Assembly (NCBI GenBank): GCA_033807695.1
Contig: CM066303.1
Coordinates: 186,001-250,000, forward strand
Direction: 5' to 3'
Origin: Daedaleopsis sinensis
Taxonomy: Eukaryota; Basidiomycota; Agaricomycetes; Polyporales; Polyporaceae
Length of the DNA: 64,000 bases
Position numbers and translations under genes: made by a program. Positions 1 through 13,703 of this stretch are shown one piece after another (position 1 is the stretch's first letter; each line of letters starts with the position of its first letter). The notes beneath the pieces were generated by a model. It did no database searches. It saw nothing but the letters and a program-made list of their open reading frames with translations, and was not told the DNA's origin.

Positions 1-3000
1 CATTCTACAACATTCGGACGACGAGAATGGGACTGTAGACGCACTCGTTTGGATATCCTGGGTGCACCGAGTGATGATGCGCGCGGTCGGCGTCATGTCG
101 AGCCACCGCAACGTCGCGCCGAAGACCGATCCGACCAACAGCTTGTGCAAACTGCGCGACGCGCGGAGGGAGCCAAAGAGAAAGACGATGTAGCTCGAGC
201 AGAAGAAGCTGATGGCGCCGATCATGAGCAGAATGTATATGGTGATATAGCTTGAGTCATGGTGTCAAAGATCATTAGCACATTGGTGAACAATGGCAGA
301 GCGAGGACCGAATATGCTCACAAGAAGACTTTGACCTCCCGGGGGTCTCTGCCATCGTACTGGTCACCCCAATACCCGAGCCAGTACGTCTGGAGAACGT
401 TGAATGCCTCGCTCAGGATGAAGAGGATGACGATCGACAAAAAGAAGATCAACGAGTGTCCACCGCCCATGCTCGACATATAAAACCGCACTGCCCAATT
501 CGTCAGCTGCCCGTCTTGCAAAGAGAAGTGAAGGGATACTAACCACCTCCCCAAGTAGCTTGTCCTGTCGCCAACTCCTCTGAGACGACGAGCTTTCCGT
601 CAGTTGCCTTCAACTTGTTTACGTCTTTGGCATTTTCGGCTGGGCCGACATGGTCGATATCGTTCTCGGCTTCCTTGATCTCCTCGCGCTCCTCTGCAAG
701 TTCTTGTGCGAGCTTGTCGTCCTTCGCAAGGACCCTTGAGAGCGACCCTTGGGTTTCGACACGTCCATGCGCGCCCAGGGAGATGACGAAGTCTGCAATA
801 GGACCAGCGAGCGCGACGTTGTGTGTCTACGCGCGCAGGCGGGCGGGCAGAAACCTTAGCCTACAACACCGTAAGCTATAGCGCGCATACTGCACTCACC
901 ACCAGAATCACGGTACGACCGCGCAGAATATCACCCTTGAAGCACTTGTCGACGATCCATCGAGCAGTATGCACGTCCAGTGCGGCCAGGATGTCGTCGA
1001 GGAGTAAGATCTCCGCTTGCGAGTACACAGCCCGCGCGAGCGTGACCCGCGCCTTCTGCCCGCCGCTCAGCGTGAGACCCTTCTCCCCGACCTCCGTCTG
1101 GTCTCCGGCATCGAACAAAGCGAGGTCGTGCTCGAGCGCGCACTGGTAGATGACTGCGCCAGGAAGGGTCAGAAAGGTACATTATGGACACCCGAATCCC
1201 GGCGGAGAGCGTGCGGGAGCGAGAATGTGACTTACCTTTCTTGTAACGCTCCTCGTCAAAGGGCGCGCCGAAAGTGATGTTGTCCTACACGCTGTAAGTC
1301 GACGGTGCACCGCACAAACACGACGATCGATACTCACCCTGATAGTTTCGTTCTGGACCCACGACTCCTGCGCCGCGTACGCAACACCGCCAGCTCGCGG
1401 CAAGCTCACAAACGAGTCCACCCCGCCAGGGACGTAGTGCAGCTCGCCGAGCAACGCCATGAGCAGGGACGTCTTCCCTGCGCCTGTCGGGCCCACGATA
1501 AGTGTGAAGCCCGCGCGCATGAACGTCACCTCGTCCGCGATCCTCAGCGTGAAGTCCTGGCCAGAAGGAACGGCGCCGGGGCCGTCGTCTTCGCGCGACC
1601 AAGAGAAGGACGCGTTGCGAATGCCGATGACGTCACTTCCGCCGGTCTGCTGCGGGACAGCGTCCTGCACGGGGGCCGTGCGATTGTCTGCGTACTCATC
1701 GAGCAGCTCCGAGTTCTCGAGGAAGTCGGAAACGCGTTCGAGGGAGACCTTGGCTGATGACGCGCGGGGTTAGAGAGGGAGGCAGTGGGGCAGCGAACGA
1801 TGGCATACCCTGAATGAGCCCTGGAACGAAATCGAAGATGATGTGCAGCTGATCACGGAGTACGTTGAAGACTAAGGGAGTAGCAGGACATGGTGAGTTC
1901 TATGCTCCGGACGAAGTCGTGCCGATACTGACCAGTGAGGGAGGAGAAGACTTTGGAAGCTGTGAGCGCGTTGCCGAGAATGATTGTCTGCAGAGCACAT
2001 TGGCATCTCTACGGGAAGCACGCAAGGACACACGTACGTATGTGGTGTATGTGGCGACCATCGTAAGAATAGGGATGACGATGCTATGTACCCGCACCGT
2101 CAGCAAACCCACTTGTATAAGGAGTAAAAGAGACGAGCGCACTTGATGTTATGGTTGATTATCTCTAGAATCCTGTACTTTCGGATGTACTTCAGCTCGT
2201 CTTCTCGCTTGGTCGCAAGCTGATCCGCTGCGCGGGGCTCCCAGCCAAACAACTTGATCATGCGAATGACGCTCATCACTGGGCAGGATATTAGCCGCCA
2301 AGGACGCACTCGCTTTGGCCTGGACTTACTCTCCGTGACGTTTTGAACACGGGCGTCGCTCTGCAGAGCAAGTTAGCCAAATACGCGGGAACGAGGTGAT
2401 AAGGCTGCTCGCCTTTTTCATCCTCTCTGTCTGCACCCTCTGGAGCTTCGAAGCGACGAATCCGGGGACCGGGAAGAGAACCGCCATGACGACCAAGCCG
2501 ACGAAGATGCTCCAGGTCCGTAGTCAATGCATGAGAGCGCACACACTGCGAAGCCAGACATACCTCCAGCCAAGGATGGCGTACAGGAAGCACACAGCGA
2601 ACGCGATCTGCAGCGGCGCGTAGAGCACTGTGACGGCGGGACCCACGTCATGTCAAAAATAATCGCGTTGCGAGGAATATCATACGTAGGACGTACCGAC
2701 GTATAAGAAGTCACGACCCCGGGTAATATTGTTCAGATCCGATGTGACGAGGTTGTTCATCTTCCCGATGAGGTTGCCACTGCCGCTCGCCCGCTGCGAA
2801 GGGTCGGTATTGTCCTCAGAATCAGCAGTCTTGGTAGATGTGTCGCCACTCTTCGCAAGTGTTGCGGTGGAAGCAGCGCTGGTGCTTGCGTGGACGCTGC
2901 CGGTGTCTGATCCCTCGATGCTATCGATATCGTGCACGTCCGGCGCATGTGGCTCCGCCTGCGCAACGCTAACAGTTTCGGAGCTCTCCGTCGGCGTTGT

Positions 3001-4599
3001 CTCCGTACTAACGCTAGATGAAGTGGACGCTCCCATGTCCGCCTTCATGCGGATGCGGAGTGCGTGGTCAAAGACGAGCTGCGTCATGATCGCCTCCGTC
3101 CGGACAAGAGTACCAGTCTGTGGCATCGAGTCAGCACAAAGTCAAAGTCACACTGCTCGATATTGCGATACTTACCGCCATGAAAAGGTAGTACAGATTT
3201 GCGAGTGCTCCGACAAGGCTCCCACAGAAGAGCATTGCGATCCAGACCCAGGGGCGTATAGACGCGCCTTCACCGCCCAACTCCAGGTACCTGCGGATGC
3301 GACATGAGTGGATGGTTGTGCGGAAGTACAGCAAGGCTTACTCTAGTAGCTGATATACAGCGAGCGGACTTGCGAAGTCAGCCACGACCTGCGACGCATC
3401 AGCACACACGCTACAGGTAGACGACTGGGGTATTCACCCTTATTATCATCATGCACGCAAGAATGATGTATTCCTTCATGAACACGGTCATGAGTTTCCA
3501 GAAAATGTGGTACTTGTGCTTGAGTCGGGTGGGGTCTAGGTGCTGTAGAATCATCATGAGCCGAGATGGGCTACGGGACGGCGCAGGATGTTACTTACTG
3601 GAAATGCTCGCTTCACCAAGTTACTGGCGTAGTCGTAGTCTGCGAGCGGCGGAAGCTCGTCAAAGGGAATATGCGGGACTCTATACCCCTTCCAAATGAG
3701 CGGATCCAAGTACCATAAGCTGAAGAAGGACAAAATCGACGCAGTCTGCTCCGGATTTGGTTCGGGTGCAGGGTTCTACACCGAAGGAGCTGGTGGTGAG
3801 TTCCAACGCATGAGAGGGTCTCTGGTAAGACTGACCTTCGGATCGACGGGGATGTATTCCCGAGGCGCGATGATCGGAACCACGACGGCTGCCAAAGTCA
3901 GTACCGCGACCTTCGCCCACAGCAGCGGCCCCTGGGGATCTGCAGGCTGGAGATTGAACGTCGCGAGCGGCCAGAGGTCACGATAAGCGTAGACCGCCCA
4001 GGCCAAGAGCAGGACCGCGGCTAGGTGCTGTGCGAAGAGCGCACTAAGACTGACGCATGATGCGACCGATACACATGCTAAGAGAGATGCATAAGCCTGT
4101 CGACGTGTGTGAGCACATAGCTACCGATAACTTAAGCCACACGTACGTATGTCCCGACGAGACCAAAGGAAAGCCATTGCGAGTTCGACTGCTGCAGGAC
4201 GAGGTCTGCGATAGAGAGGGCAACGAGCGCGAAACAGGAGAGCATCCGAACGATCCTTAGTGCGAATATGACGATGTTGCCTGATGGTGCTACATGCGAT
4301 GAGCGTGGACCGTCGTGATCACTCGCCTCGGATACTACATCTGAGCCGGTTGCAGATGCATTTGAAGTACGGCCGAAGAGCTGAATGGGGAGCATAGATG
4401 CTGACACTGCAGCTGCAGCCACCGTCAACATTAGCGTGTTCGTCCAAATTCTGTAGGTATAAATGTTTTAGCAACGCCGCTGCTCGCACAATTGGAGTCA
4501 GAGGAACATTCACCCGTCCTCATCCGGTCGCGGCGCCATGATGATTTGCTGGCCTTGAAGCCATGTTGCTGTCGATGGGAACCATGATTGAGCGGACAT
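1..4599 (-). CDS. ABCC-type (MRP-like) ABC transporter, C-terminus beyond the left edge
   Basis: Multi-exon gene entering from the left edge. The chosen start (4599) begins with MSAQSWFPS; a splice from donor GTGAATG joins it in frame to an exon reading [15 protein letters not shown]. An N-terminal hydrophobic region (about 4450-3150) looks like TMD0 plus linker. The first transmembrane domain follows, then the first nucleotide-binding domain with Walker [10 protein letters not shown] near 1480, signature LSGGQKAR near 1060 and Walker B ILLLDD just after. The residue after the Walker B aspartate is Asp rather than catalytic Glu, as is common in the first NBD of ABCC proteins. From about 830 to 1 comes a charged linker and the start of the second transmembrane domain; the second NBD lies outside the window. 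Such proteins export conjugates, drugs or bile-acid-like compounds across the vacuolar or plasma membrane. The substrate cannot be told from sequence. It is divergent from PMS1. Confidence 0.9.
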
Positions 4600-5101
4600 G
4601 ATGAGACGCACAGGAGGGAGTGGACGTGAATAGGACGCGTACGTCGGAGAGCGCTTTATAACGCCGATAGGAGTGAGGTGGGTATTTCTCGGAGCCGAAT
4701 TCTCAGTTGCTGCTGACTCGATCGGCGCGGATTATAATCAGCCCCTGGGAATAAGTATTTAGCACAAGCAACCTCGAGGTGGACTCAGCAACACTCTAGA
4801 TCTGCCTCGGTTGTACTTACGGAGTGAAATTTCTGTTTATTTCTGTTTGCTATAGTAGTTAGTTCTCCCGCCCACCCGCGGGCCCCTAATGTACTTACCT
4901 TATCGGCCTCATCGCCTTCCAAGTTCCCGACTCGCGCACATAGTAGAAATCTCGGAGAAGTTGTCTTACAGATACACTCTGACAGCTCATGGTGTTTCCT
5001 GAGCAGGACAGGAGGTATACGTGCAAAATTCATAAGGGAGAACGTTTCGGAGCTCGAAGTCGTCGACGAAGATGAACGGTGTGACCGTGTCATTGTGACC
5101 C

Positions 5102-5130
5102 ACGCGTGTGTCACACCATGACTCACGCGT
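5102..5130 (+). promoter_or_regulatory. Two ACGCGT (MCB-like) sites upstream of PMS1
   Basis: Perfect ACGCGT hexamers lie at 5102-5107 and 5125-5130, 145-170 bp before the PMS1 start codon, in the roughly 675-bp divergent promoter shared with the ABC transporter. ACGCGT is the MluI cell-cycle box bound by MBF-type factors in yeasts, which drives G1/S expression of replication and repair genes. The assignment to PMS1 is inferred from position; no second signal was seen. Confidence 0.45.
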
Positions 5131-5273
5131 CGAGGTCACATTGTGTAGGCGCGCAGGAATTCATGCAGTCTCCTTAAGCTTGTCTTCGACGTTCATCTTC
5201 GCGTTTCTTCCACTTCGTATACACCACGGACTCAAAAGTTCTGTGCGTCGGGTCTTCCGTTACGCGACACACG

Positions 5274-8200
5274 ATGTCAACAGAACTATCGTCAGGTGAC
5301 GCGTCCAGAACGGCAGCAATCAAGGCCCTCGACTCTGGCTCGGTGCACAAAATATCATCCGGGCAGGTTGTTGTCGACTTGCAGACTGCCGTCAAGGAGC
5401 TCGTCGAGAACAGTCTCGATGCTGGTGCGACCAACCTAGGTATGTGCTCAGCCGTGGCATTCGAGCTCTGCGAACGTGGGCCAACTGCTCCAAGAGGTGC
5501 GGTTCAAGGAGTATGGCCTGGAAGCATTCGAAGTCATCGACAACGGCAGTGGTATACCTCCGGAAGACTACGACTACATTGGTGAGTCTCCCCTACATGT
5601 GCTTTGGAGCCATGGGAGGGGTTTGGGATCAGTCAAAGCAGCTGCAGAAACTCTGCGAGCTTAGCTCTATACCTCACATGACACTGCCCCGGCCGACTCA
5701 GAAAGTCGTGGTGACCGGGAGAGCTGTCCACGGACAAAGGCACACTGGACGTCCTTGGTGGACCGACTACGCTCACTTGTTCGCATACAAGATGCTCACG
5801 TCACGCAACACAGCACTCAAACACCATACGTCCAAACTGGCCTCCTTCTCAGATCTTGAGACTGTAGGTACATTCGGCTTCAGGGGAGAAGCCCTGTCTT
5901 CTCTCTGCGCACTCGCCGATTCCGTGTCAGTGACCACGGCGACTGCTGCAGAAGCGCCGGCCGGAACGGTCGTAGAGTTCGAGAGGACAGGGAAGGCCAA
6001 GAGCAAAAAGGGGAAGGTTGCGCGTCAGGTGCGTCCACCTCGTGCGACTGGAGATGTCCCGTGGTGTACTCACTGCCAGTCTTCAGCGAGGAACCACGGT
6101 GGTCGTCACTGGGCTATTCAAGCCGCTCCCTGTACGGCGCAAAGAACTCGAGCGGAACGCGAAGCGCGAGTTCGGCAAAGCGCTCACTCTCCTACATGCC
6201 TACGCTCTCGTCCCTTGCGCTCAAGAGAATAAGGGAGTTCGTCTGAGCGTGAGCAACTCGGTTGGAGGGTACGTGCTCAAAATCATCCGCTGAGCTCGTA
6301 TCGGACACTGACTCACGGATCAAGGAGGAAGAGCATCCAGTTGAGGACAGACGGCACGGCCTCGACGCGTGCATCCGTATCGGCGCTGTGGGGTCCGAAG
6401 GCCTTGGAGAACCTCGTTGAGCTCGACTTGTGTTTCAGCGTAGAGGTCGAAGCAGCAGCCCTGCGGCGCATGGGTCGGACGCAAGATGATCGGTATGTCC
6501 CACCCCTCGTCATGTCACTCACCACTGACCCACTCACTAGGAGCTCCAACGAAGTCAAGGTGCGCGGGCTGATCTCCAAGTTTGCTGTCGGCTGCGGACG
6601 CACCGGGACAGACCGCCAGTTCTTTTTCGTCAATGGACGGCCCTGCGCACCGTCCAAGGTGTGTTCTTTTCTGCTTACTCCAACGTGATGACATTGAACG
6701 TACGTCCCAGGTGCAGAAAGCGTTCAACGAGGTGTACCGGTCCTTCAACGCAACCCAGTCGCCTTTCATCATCGCGGATTTCATGCTGCCGACGAGTACG
6801 TGGCGTCTTTCATCCTCGCAGCCCGGGGCTAAGCCAAAAATCCAGACTCGTGCGACATAAACGTCAGCCCAGATAAGCGCACCATCCTCTTGCACAGCGA
6901 GAATAATCTCATACAAGCGCTGCGGGTACGTACTGCAGCGAGACAGTGACGTTCTACGAGGGCTTACTCTGCGTAGAATGCGCTTGAAGAGCGATACGCC
7001 CCAGCTCGATCGACATTCGACGTCAACAGCTCTCAAGCTCCGCGCAAAGCCGAGCAAGTCCCCATCACTACTCAACCGCATAAGCCAGCGCAGAATTCTC
7101 CCCCTCAATCCGAATACCCGTCCCAGACCGACCCTCTCTTCCTCCCAGAAGAGGCTGAAGATGAAGCCTCCCCGGCTACCGCCGAGGACGAAGAGCCGAC
7201 TTTCGGCAGTCCCGCGTTGCTCTCAGAGCCGTCTTCCTCGGCAGCCCCTTCGCATGCTGTCAGTGCAGAGGAAGACGTCGCCATGAAGGACACGGTGGAC
7301 GAAGATAGCTCCTCTCAACCACAAGCGCCCATGTCTCCGACCGTGACGCAAATTATGAGAGGCGTTCCTCGCAAGAGCTCACCTTGTCCTTTGGATGCCG
7401 AGACGATCTCCGACCAGGATGTCCAGGATGAGGAGGCATTCTCCTCGCCCAGACGTCCGGAACCGGCCTTGGAACGGGCTCCCTCACCGGACGACGCACC
7501 TATCCCCTCCCTCCCGCCGCCCGCGCATGCAGTAGCACGGGGCTTGGTTCAACGCGGGAGCGCCGTCAAGTCCAAGACGGAGCAGATGGTATTGAGCACG
7601 TCAGGCGCATCGTGGAGCCTGCGCAGACAGGCGGACGAGCTGTTGGCGGATCGGCCGAAGAAGAAGACTAAGCTCGCTGCGTCTTCGAGCGATAGTCGGG
7701 GTGCTCGTGGGAGCATGAGGGAGCTCTTGAAGGGCTTCGCGCGCACGGGCAGCCAGGCTGCTGAGGTCCAGATGGAGGACGTTGGCGACGAAGGAGAAAG
7801 CCAAGATGTGGGCGATGAAGATGACGAGCTAGCACAGCAAGCGGGCGAGGACCTGCTAGATATCGCTATGCAGGAGCCGCTAATTACAGATGCGAGCGAC
7901 GGTAGATCGGACATCGACGCGCCCGAAGTTGTGGACGACGGTGATGTGGACAGTACCATGGACGAATTGACGGACGCAAGCGTGACGTCCGTGCGACACG
8001 TCGTTGAAACGAGCCAGCAAGATGAGGGCGTGCCTGGGTCCCTGGTGAACACGAACACACAGTCGCGGAGCGACCTCGGGGAGACGTCTATATCTGCCCC
8101 CAGCGACGAGATCGTGCGGACAGGCGATCGCGAGAGTATATCTTTGTCCTTCGACCTCTCTCATATCCGAGCCGCATGGGAGAAGCTTCGCACACGTCTG

Positions 8201-9235
8201 GCGGATGCTATACGCGACCAGGAGGCCGAGCGCGACAACAACGCGAAGCTTGCGAGCTCTGCCGGCATCGGGAGCGCTGCGGACGACGAGGAGGCGGCGC
8301 AAGCTCTCTCGCGTGTCATCGACAAGACCGACTTCGCGAGCATGGACGTCGTCGGGCAGTTCAACCTAGGCTTCATCATCGTCCGCCGGCGCACCCCTGC
8401 GTCCGCGACGGACGATTCGGCCGCCATGGACGACCTCTTCATCGTAGACCAGCATGCGGCGGACGAGAAGTACAACTTCGAGACGCTGCAGAAAACTACG
8501 AAGATCGACTCGCAGAAGCTCTTTCAGTACGGCGCATCCTCTCGCAGCCTGTTTGACGTGCCATGCTAACCCCGTAGCACAGCCCCCAAAACCTCGAACT
8601 CACGGCGGCGGACGAACTACTCGCAGTTGAGAACATCGACGTCTTGCGGCAGAACGGGTTCGAGCTGGAGGTTTCCGAGGAGCACGCGCCGGGGCAGCGC
8701 GTGAAGCTGACTGCGCAGGCGATTAGTAAGAGCACCGTCTTCGACGTGAAAGGCGAGCGCAAACCTTGTTCTCGCGTGCCTGCTCGGCGATGCTGAATGC
8801 AGGCACCCGCAGATCTCGAGGAGCTTCTGCACCTGATGCAGGACCGCCCCGCTGGCCAAATGGTCCGCTGCTCCAAGGCCCGCGCCATGTTCGCCATGCG
8901 TGCGTGCAGGAAGAGCATCATGATAGGCACCCCGCTCAACCGGCGGCAGATGACGTTGGTACGTCGCACTCCGTGCTCCCAACTGAACGCAATCCGCGCT
9001 GGGCGCGTCGTGGGTCGACGCGGGGCGGCGGACGCTGACTCGGCTCCTGCCGCGCTTCTCCCAGGTCGTACAGCACATGGGGACGATGGACCAACCCTGG
9101 CACTGCCCCCACGGGCGACCGACCATGCGCCACCTGTCGGACATTGTGGGGTTTGGGTGGGATCGTCGGAGCGGGCGTGCTCGAAGAGTCGATTGGGCCG
9201 CATTCGGCCGCGCAGCGGCTGCTTCTGAGGGGTAA
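5274..9235 (+). CDS. PMS1: DNA mismatch repair protein PMS1 (MutL homolog)
   Basis: Nuclear MutL-alpha subunit that partners MLH1 and nicks the newly made strand during mismatch repair. Roughly 1,000 residues in many exons with short introns. The N-terminal GHKL ATPase is complete: [18 protein letters not shown], the Bergerat Asn in [27 protein letters not shown], and the lever-arm segment [16 protein letters not shown] long acidic, Ser-rich linker (about 7100-8150) follows. The C-terminal domain has [11 protein letters not shown] and an intact metal-binding endonuclease motif [12 protein letters not shown] (8447-8482), then an ACR motif ([10 protein letters not shown]) and CPHGRP. The frame ends at TAA 9233-9235. 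Start ATG 5274 was chosen because it directly precedes the conserved ATPase domain. Exon borders in the N-terminal third were not all resolved. Confidence 0.95.
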
Positions 9236-12200
9236 CGTCCTCGAGAAGGGTGCGGCCTGTCTGGATCTTGCGGGACGTATATCTCCTGTATGTATTGCTC
9301 TATCTTGGTTTCAATTGCTGCTGTCTCTCTTCGCAACACCACCCAGGGCTTAAGGCTTCCGACTGCGTCCGTAAGGGCACTCGCGAGCTTACGAGAGGAT
9401 CGCCGGAACCGTCGAAGGCGATTAGTCCGTCCCATCGAACAAACTCCGCTACCTCTGGAGAACGCGATCGATAAGGTCGTGTTGGACATTTCCACAGGTC
9501 TGTGCCGTATTCAGAAGATCCATAAGATGCAATACATTGCACGCTAAGGTCGTGGACACCCACGAAGTTGAACAGTTGGTTTTCCCGAGAAAGGCAATCA
9601 AGAAGCTCTAACAAGAAATCAATATATTCGTAGCGAATCACATACAAGATATGTCTCCGGACCGATGTTCTAACCATCGTCGCATGACCAACATTCTCTC
9701 CACCCCTTCGTCGCTTGGTAGCACTTGGCCTCATGCTCTGGCGCAAATATTCGCATGTTCGTGAGTAAGTCGGAACGGTCCGTTGCTAGAAGCCGCCTCC
9801 GCACCGTTGCGGTAACGAAAAGCTTACCAACGCGCCGGAGATCTCCTTGAAGAACTTTGAACCAGCGAAGGCCTTGGCGGATAGCATGTGGGGTAAGTGC
9901 ATGGCTCCCCACGGGGTGTTTCAGGAAGTCGACCTTACGCGTTTGCAGCGGACATCACCGCACGGCGCAGGATGGATGTTGTAAGGCAACGTCCCATCCG
10001 TGCAACGTACGGCAAATTCTACCGAACGACAGGCTACGCTAGGCTACGACGGGCTGAACCTCCAGTCAAGCGAGGTCATGAGCAAGGTACGCAAAACGGA
10101 GATAGGTACGCACCACTCCCTAGTGTGTGCCTAGGCCTCCGGGAGCCGGCGGACTTGCCGTCTTCTCTTCTCTTGTAGCGACGGCGTCGTCGGCCCAGCG
10201 TATGTTCCAAAGATGATCATATGGTCAGGAAACAATCGCGATCAGTGAGCGTCCGACTACCACGGGACGGTCTGCGAGTATATGGACCCCATACCCAAGC
10301 GCGATCACTCTAGCCGAATATTTCTCAGCGATTTTCTTCGTCCTCGAACCGGAGGCAATTCGAGGGCGGAAGGTGTGGCTGAGTATACCGACTGATGGTG
10401 AGGTTTGTGACATCGTTTCGGTGCGGAGGACATGCGGAGCTTGATACTTGCTATAGATTTCCGGTCGCTCTCGTCGGTGTAAGTGCGCCTCGCCACCGCT
10501 TTCAGTGAAGATAAATGCTGATAGTGCTATTGGTCAATCACCGTACAGAGCCATTCCCTATGGTCCTTACCCTGGTGGAGAACCATAATGCGGAATCGTG
10601 CTACCGAGAAGAATGGGCACCAGTGCGCAGCACAGATCGTCCTAGTCTTACTAGTGGAAGGACGGACCCAATCGAACGGTGGTCCCGCGGGTTATTTTGA
10701 GACGGGAGAACGGCGGCTGGCTTATATGGGCGGACGGTCTCACGGGAGGCCTACCGTGGGCAGGGAGGGAGGAGCGGATCCAATAACGAATCATGTGAGT
10801 CCGACGAAGGTGTGCTGTTCGAGGCAGTCAAACCTCATCCACGAGTCATCATGATGCAGAACCGCGGGCGGGCCGTGTTATGTGCGGCTCGGCCATGTAA
10901 TCGTTGCGTATCAGGAGGTCATGGCATCAGAAGCCGGTGACGAGCAGCATGAGGAAGAGACCTCTTACATGCCCAACAGCGTGGACGAAGTGCAGGCTCC
11001 CGGTCACCGAAAGCTCAAGCTTTGTCTGCAGAACATGCTGTATGAGAGATAGAGAAGGAAAGCTCTTGTCTAATACACGACGGCGCAGTATGGTTGACAT
11101 AGCTTGGCGTCAGGGCCGTGCTTCAGCAACATACGCTATATGTATAACCGTTCTGCGGCTTGCGATTCGTTCAACGCACCATAGCTGATAGGTCAGCCTG
11201 AGCTTGGCCATCCCTATAGCTCAGTGATTTCTGAAGGAAGTGCGTCGGGTTCTCTCGGCGTGGAATACAAGGCGGCTCTTGTCCCTGAAAGATCTCCCAA
11301 GGTAGGTAACATCAACCTACCGTCTCGACTCAACGAGGTCGTCCTATTCCGAGGTATGAATTCACTGCACCCAATCATTACAAGTAATTAATGCACTTTC
11401 ATTCAAAGGGATGAATGATTTTAGAAATGACCGCATGAGCGAGGGAACCGAGGATTGTGCCAGTGAGAGTATCAAATGAGCGGGAGCGGTCCGTCGCAGT
11501 GCGCAGTCGCGTGGACACGCGCTCGTCAAAGTCGAACCACTGACCGATTCTGGGCCCTGGAATGAGGACGATACCGAGACCAAGCAAAGTCCGCCCTCTA
11601 CCAAGGGATGAGACAAATTGTAGCGAGTGCATGATCTGCCTATCCTGCTTTCAGCATAACGCGAGGCTGGACTAGGCACCGCGATCAGTACATTTGTCCA
11701 GGAAGCATACGACCGCGAACTAAAGGCGATGGTGAGAGTCGGGCGAGTCGCCGAGAGAGTTCACACCGGTCGCTTTCTCGCAATATCTGTTCTTTTGGTA
11801 CTGACGCCCCTCTCGTAGCGGACCATTGTCGGCATACCGGGCCTGAAGAACGCGACGACCATGGCTAGCCCGTTGCCTCTCCGCATTGCATCTCTACCAA
11901 CTCCATTCATCCTCTGCATGGCTCACTGCACTACAGGATAGACTAAAACTCAATCCCAGGCGCATCTGCCGCGAAACTAGCATCAGTCGACGCGTCGACG
12001 TCAAACCCTACTTAACGCCGAAGTCTTCCATCCGTCAGTTGTATTCTGGATGGTTCCCCCCGATGGAGTGGGAAGTCAGAGAGGAATTCCGAGGAGGCAG
12101 CGACGAGTGCCCGCTCACCAACCCTCAATGAGGTACGTCTACATCTCAGCCATTGCATTTGCATAATCTTCTACGTCGACTGTGCCATGGAGCCGGCTGA

Positions 12201-12403
12201 AGGGGAAGGCCAAGTGATCCAGGACGGCAAAAATAACTTAGCGGTCACGGCACTTGTTGTGCGGACAAGCAGAAATCAGGACGTCTTTACCGCTCGTACC
12301 ATACCGCTGAGGAGCCCGAAAAATATGCCTATCGTACATGTTTCGACCTACAATGCCCAAGTACCCCAGGTTCCGAGTCAAGATACGGACAAGTCATCAT
12401 ACC
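9236..12403. other. Intergenic, no supportable gene
   Basis: About 3.2 kb between PMS1 and the WOPR gene. Only short open frames without recognisable motifs, no convincing tRNA fold and no clear terminal repeats were seen. It may hold decayed repeats, but I cannot name one. Confidence 0.5.
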
Positions 12404-13703
12404 CTATAGTGCCAATCGGAAGCTATTCAGAGCGCGTCGATCCTCAGACGTGAGTGGTCTGTAGCTGCTCGGTACTCCCCCTGGGCTCGTGGGATACATG
12501 GGAGAAGCAGGCGGAGTGAGAGGTCCAACGGGAACCACGGTCGCCAGACGGGGAAGTGTCCCGGCTGCGCTGCTTGGGCGATGGTGTCCTACTGAATATT
12601 GGTTGGAAGTGCGCATCGCCGCTGATGACGAGGACGAGGAGGACGAAGACATGGGCCTATCGCCTGTCGGGGCCCCACGAATGACAGGAGAGGATGGGAG
12701 AGCCCAAGGGGCCGGGGTCCATTCGTGGTAGTCCCTGCCCGCATGAGGGGAATGAGGAGGCTCGTGGCTGTCCGAGTCTTCCAGGACGCGGCCAAATCGA
12801 GCGATGTTCCCCTTTGCAGATGTGAAGATCCCTTCTGGGACGCGAATGTTGCGGAGGTATTCGTAGTTCTCGACGACTGGAAGACGTGTATAGTCGTCGC
12901 CCTGTAGATCGTGCACACCGGTCAGCAGGGGGCACTCCGCGGGACTGTGACGACGGTGACGTACGGAGAAGTACGCGACGATGTGCCATTTGCGAGGCGG
13001 CTCGCCGCGACGGGTGTGGACGTGCGTAGAATATGTCTGCTTCGTGAGACCGTCGGGTTTGGACGGTCTATCTTGCCTTCGGATGGGAGCGGGCGGCGCT
13101 GCGAATGGATCCAGTGTTCGTCGCGCTCTAGTATAGTTGTCAGCCGTGGGAACAGGGTTTGACACGACGTGACGACCCACCGACGTGCAGCCTTTGCCTC
13201 TTTCTCCTCTGGGGTGGTCTCGATTTTTTCCTCGTAGAAGAGATAGTCACCCCGCATGCGGCTCTGTGACCTGCGACCACGTCGGGTCCCGTCAGAGACA
13301 ATGCGGTGGAAACCCTGCGATATTACTCACCAGCGCCGTCCGTCCGTCCATCGTTCCAGCCCGCCTACTCAATGACACGCAAAGGGAAGCGTGGGCGATG
13401 GTACGCGTACGTATTCCGCCTGCCATATACTCACCTTGCTTGTGTTCGGCCTCTTCCCACACAAAGACGTTTCCCGATGCGAGTTGCTCACGCTCGTTCG
13501 CAGTGAGACGGCGAGTGATCAGCGGCAAAATCCCTAGACGGACGGCCTCGAAGACGACGTGGGCATCCCTAGCGTCCCGAAGGTCTACGGGGAGCCCAAT
13601 TAGGATAATTCGAGACGATCGGCGGAAGCGAAAACGTACGAAGAGCAGGGTGAGTGGCATGGCCGAGATTGTCGACAGGGCGGGCGGCGTAGAGGGAAGT
13701 CAT
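12404..13703 (-). CDS. Gti1/Pac2 family (WOPR domain) transcription factor
   Basis: DNA-binding regulator of the family that includes Wor1, Ryp1, Gti1 and Pac2, which control morphology, nutrient-dependent development and virulence-type switches in fungi. Five exons were resolved: 13703-13640, 13584-13435, 13364-13331, 13270-13181 and 13127-12404. Their lengths sum to 1062 nt (353 residues). The first WOPR half reads DARDAHVVFEAVRLGILP, GNVFVWEEAEH and RWTDGRRWSQSRMRGDYLF. After a spacer, the second half reads KPDGLTKQTYS and WHIVAYFS. The tail is Ser/Pro-rich with an eight-Ser run and ends LNSFRLAL. Exon 3 is only 34 nt and carries most of the RWTDGRRW core. Intron 4 (13180-13128) has a CTGAC branch-like site. 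Targets cannot be told from sequence. Confidence 0.9.

Noticed and set aside
8617..9495. 292-codon minus-strand open frame
   Set aside because: Overlaps the conserved PMS1 endonuclease domain on the other strand; no motif of its own.
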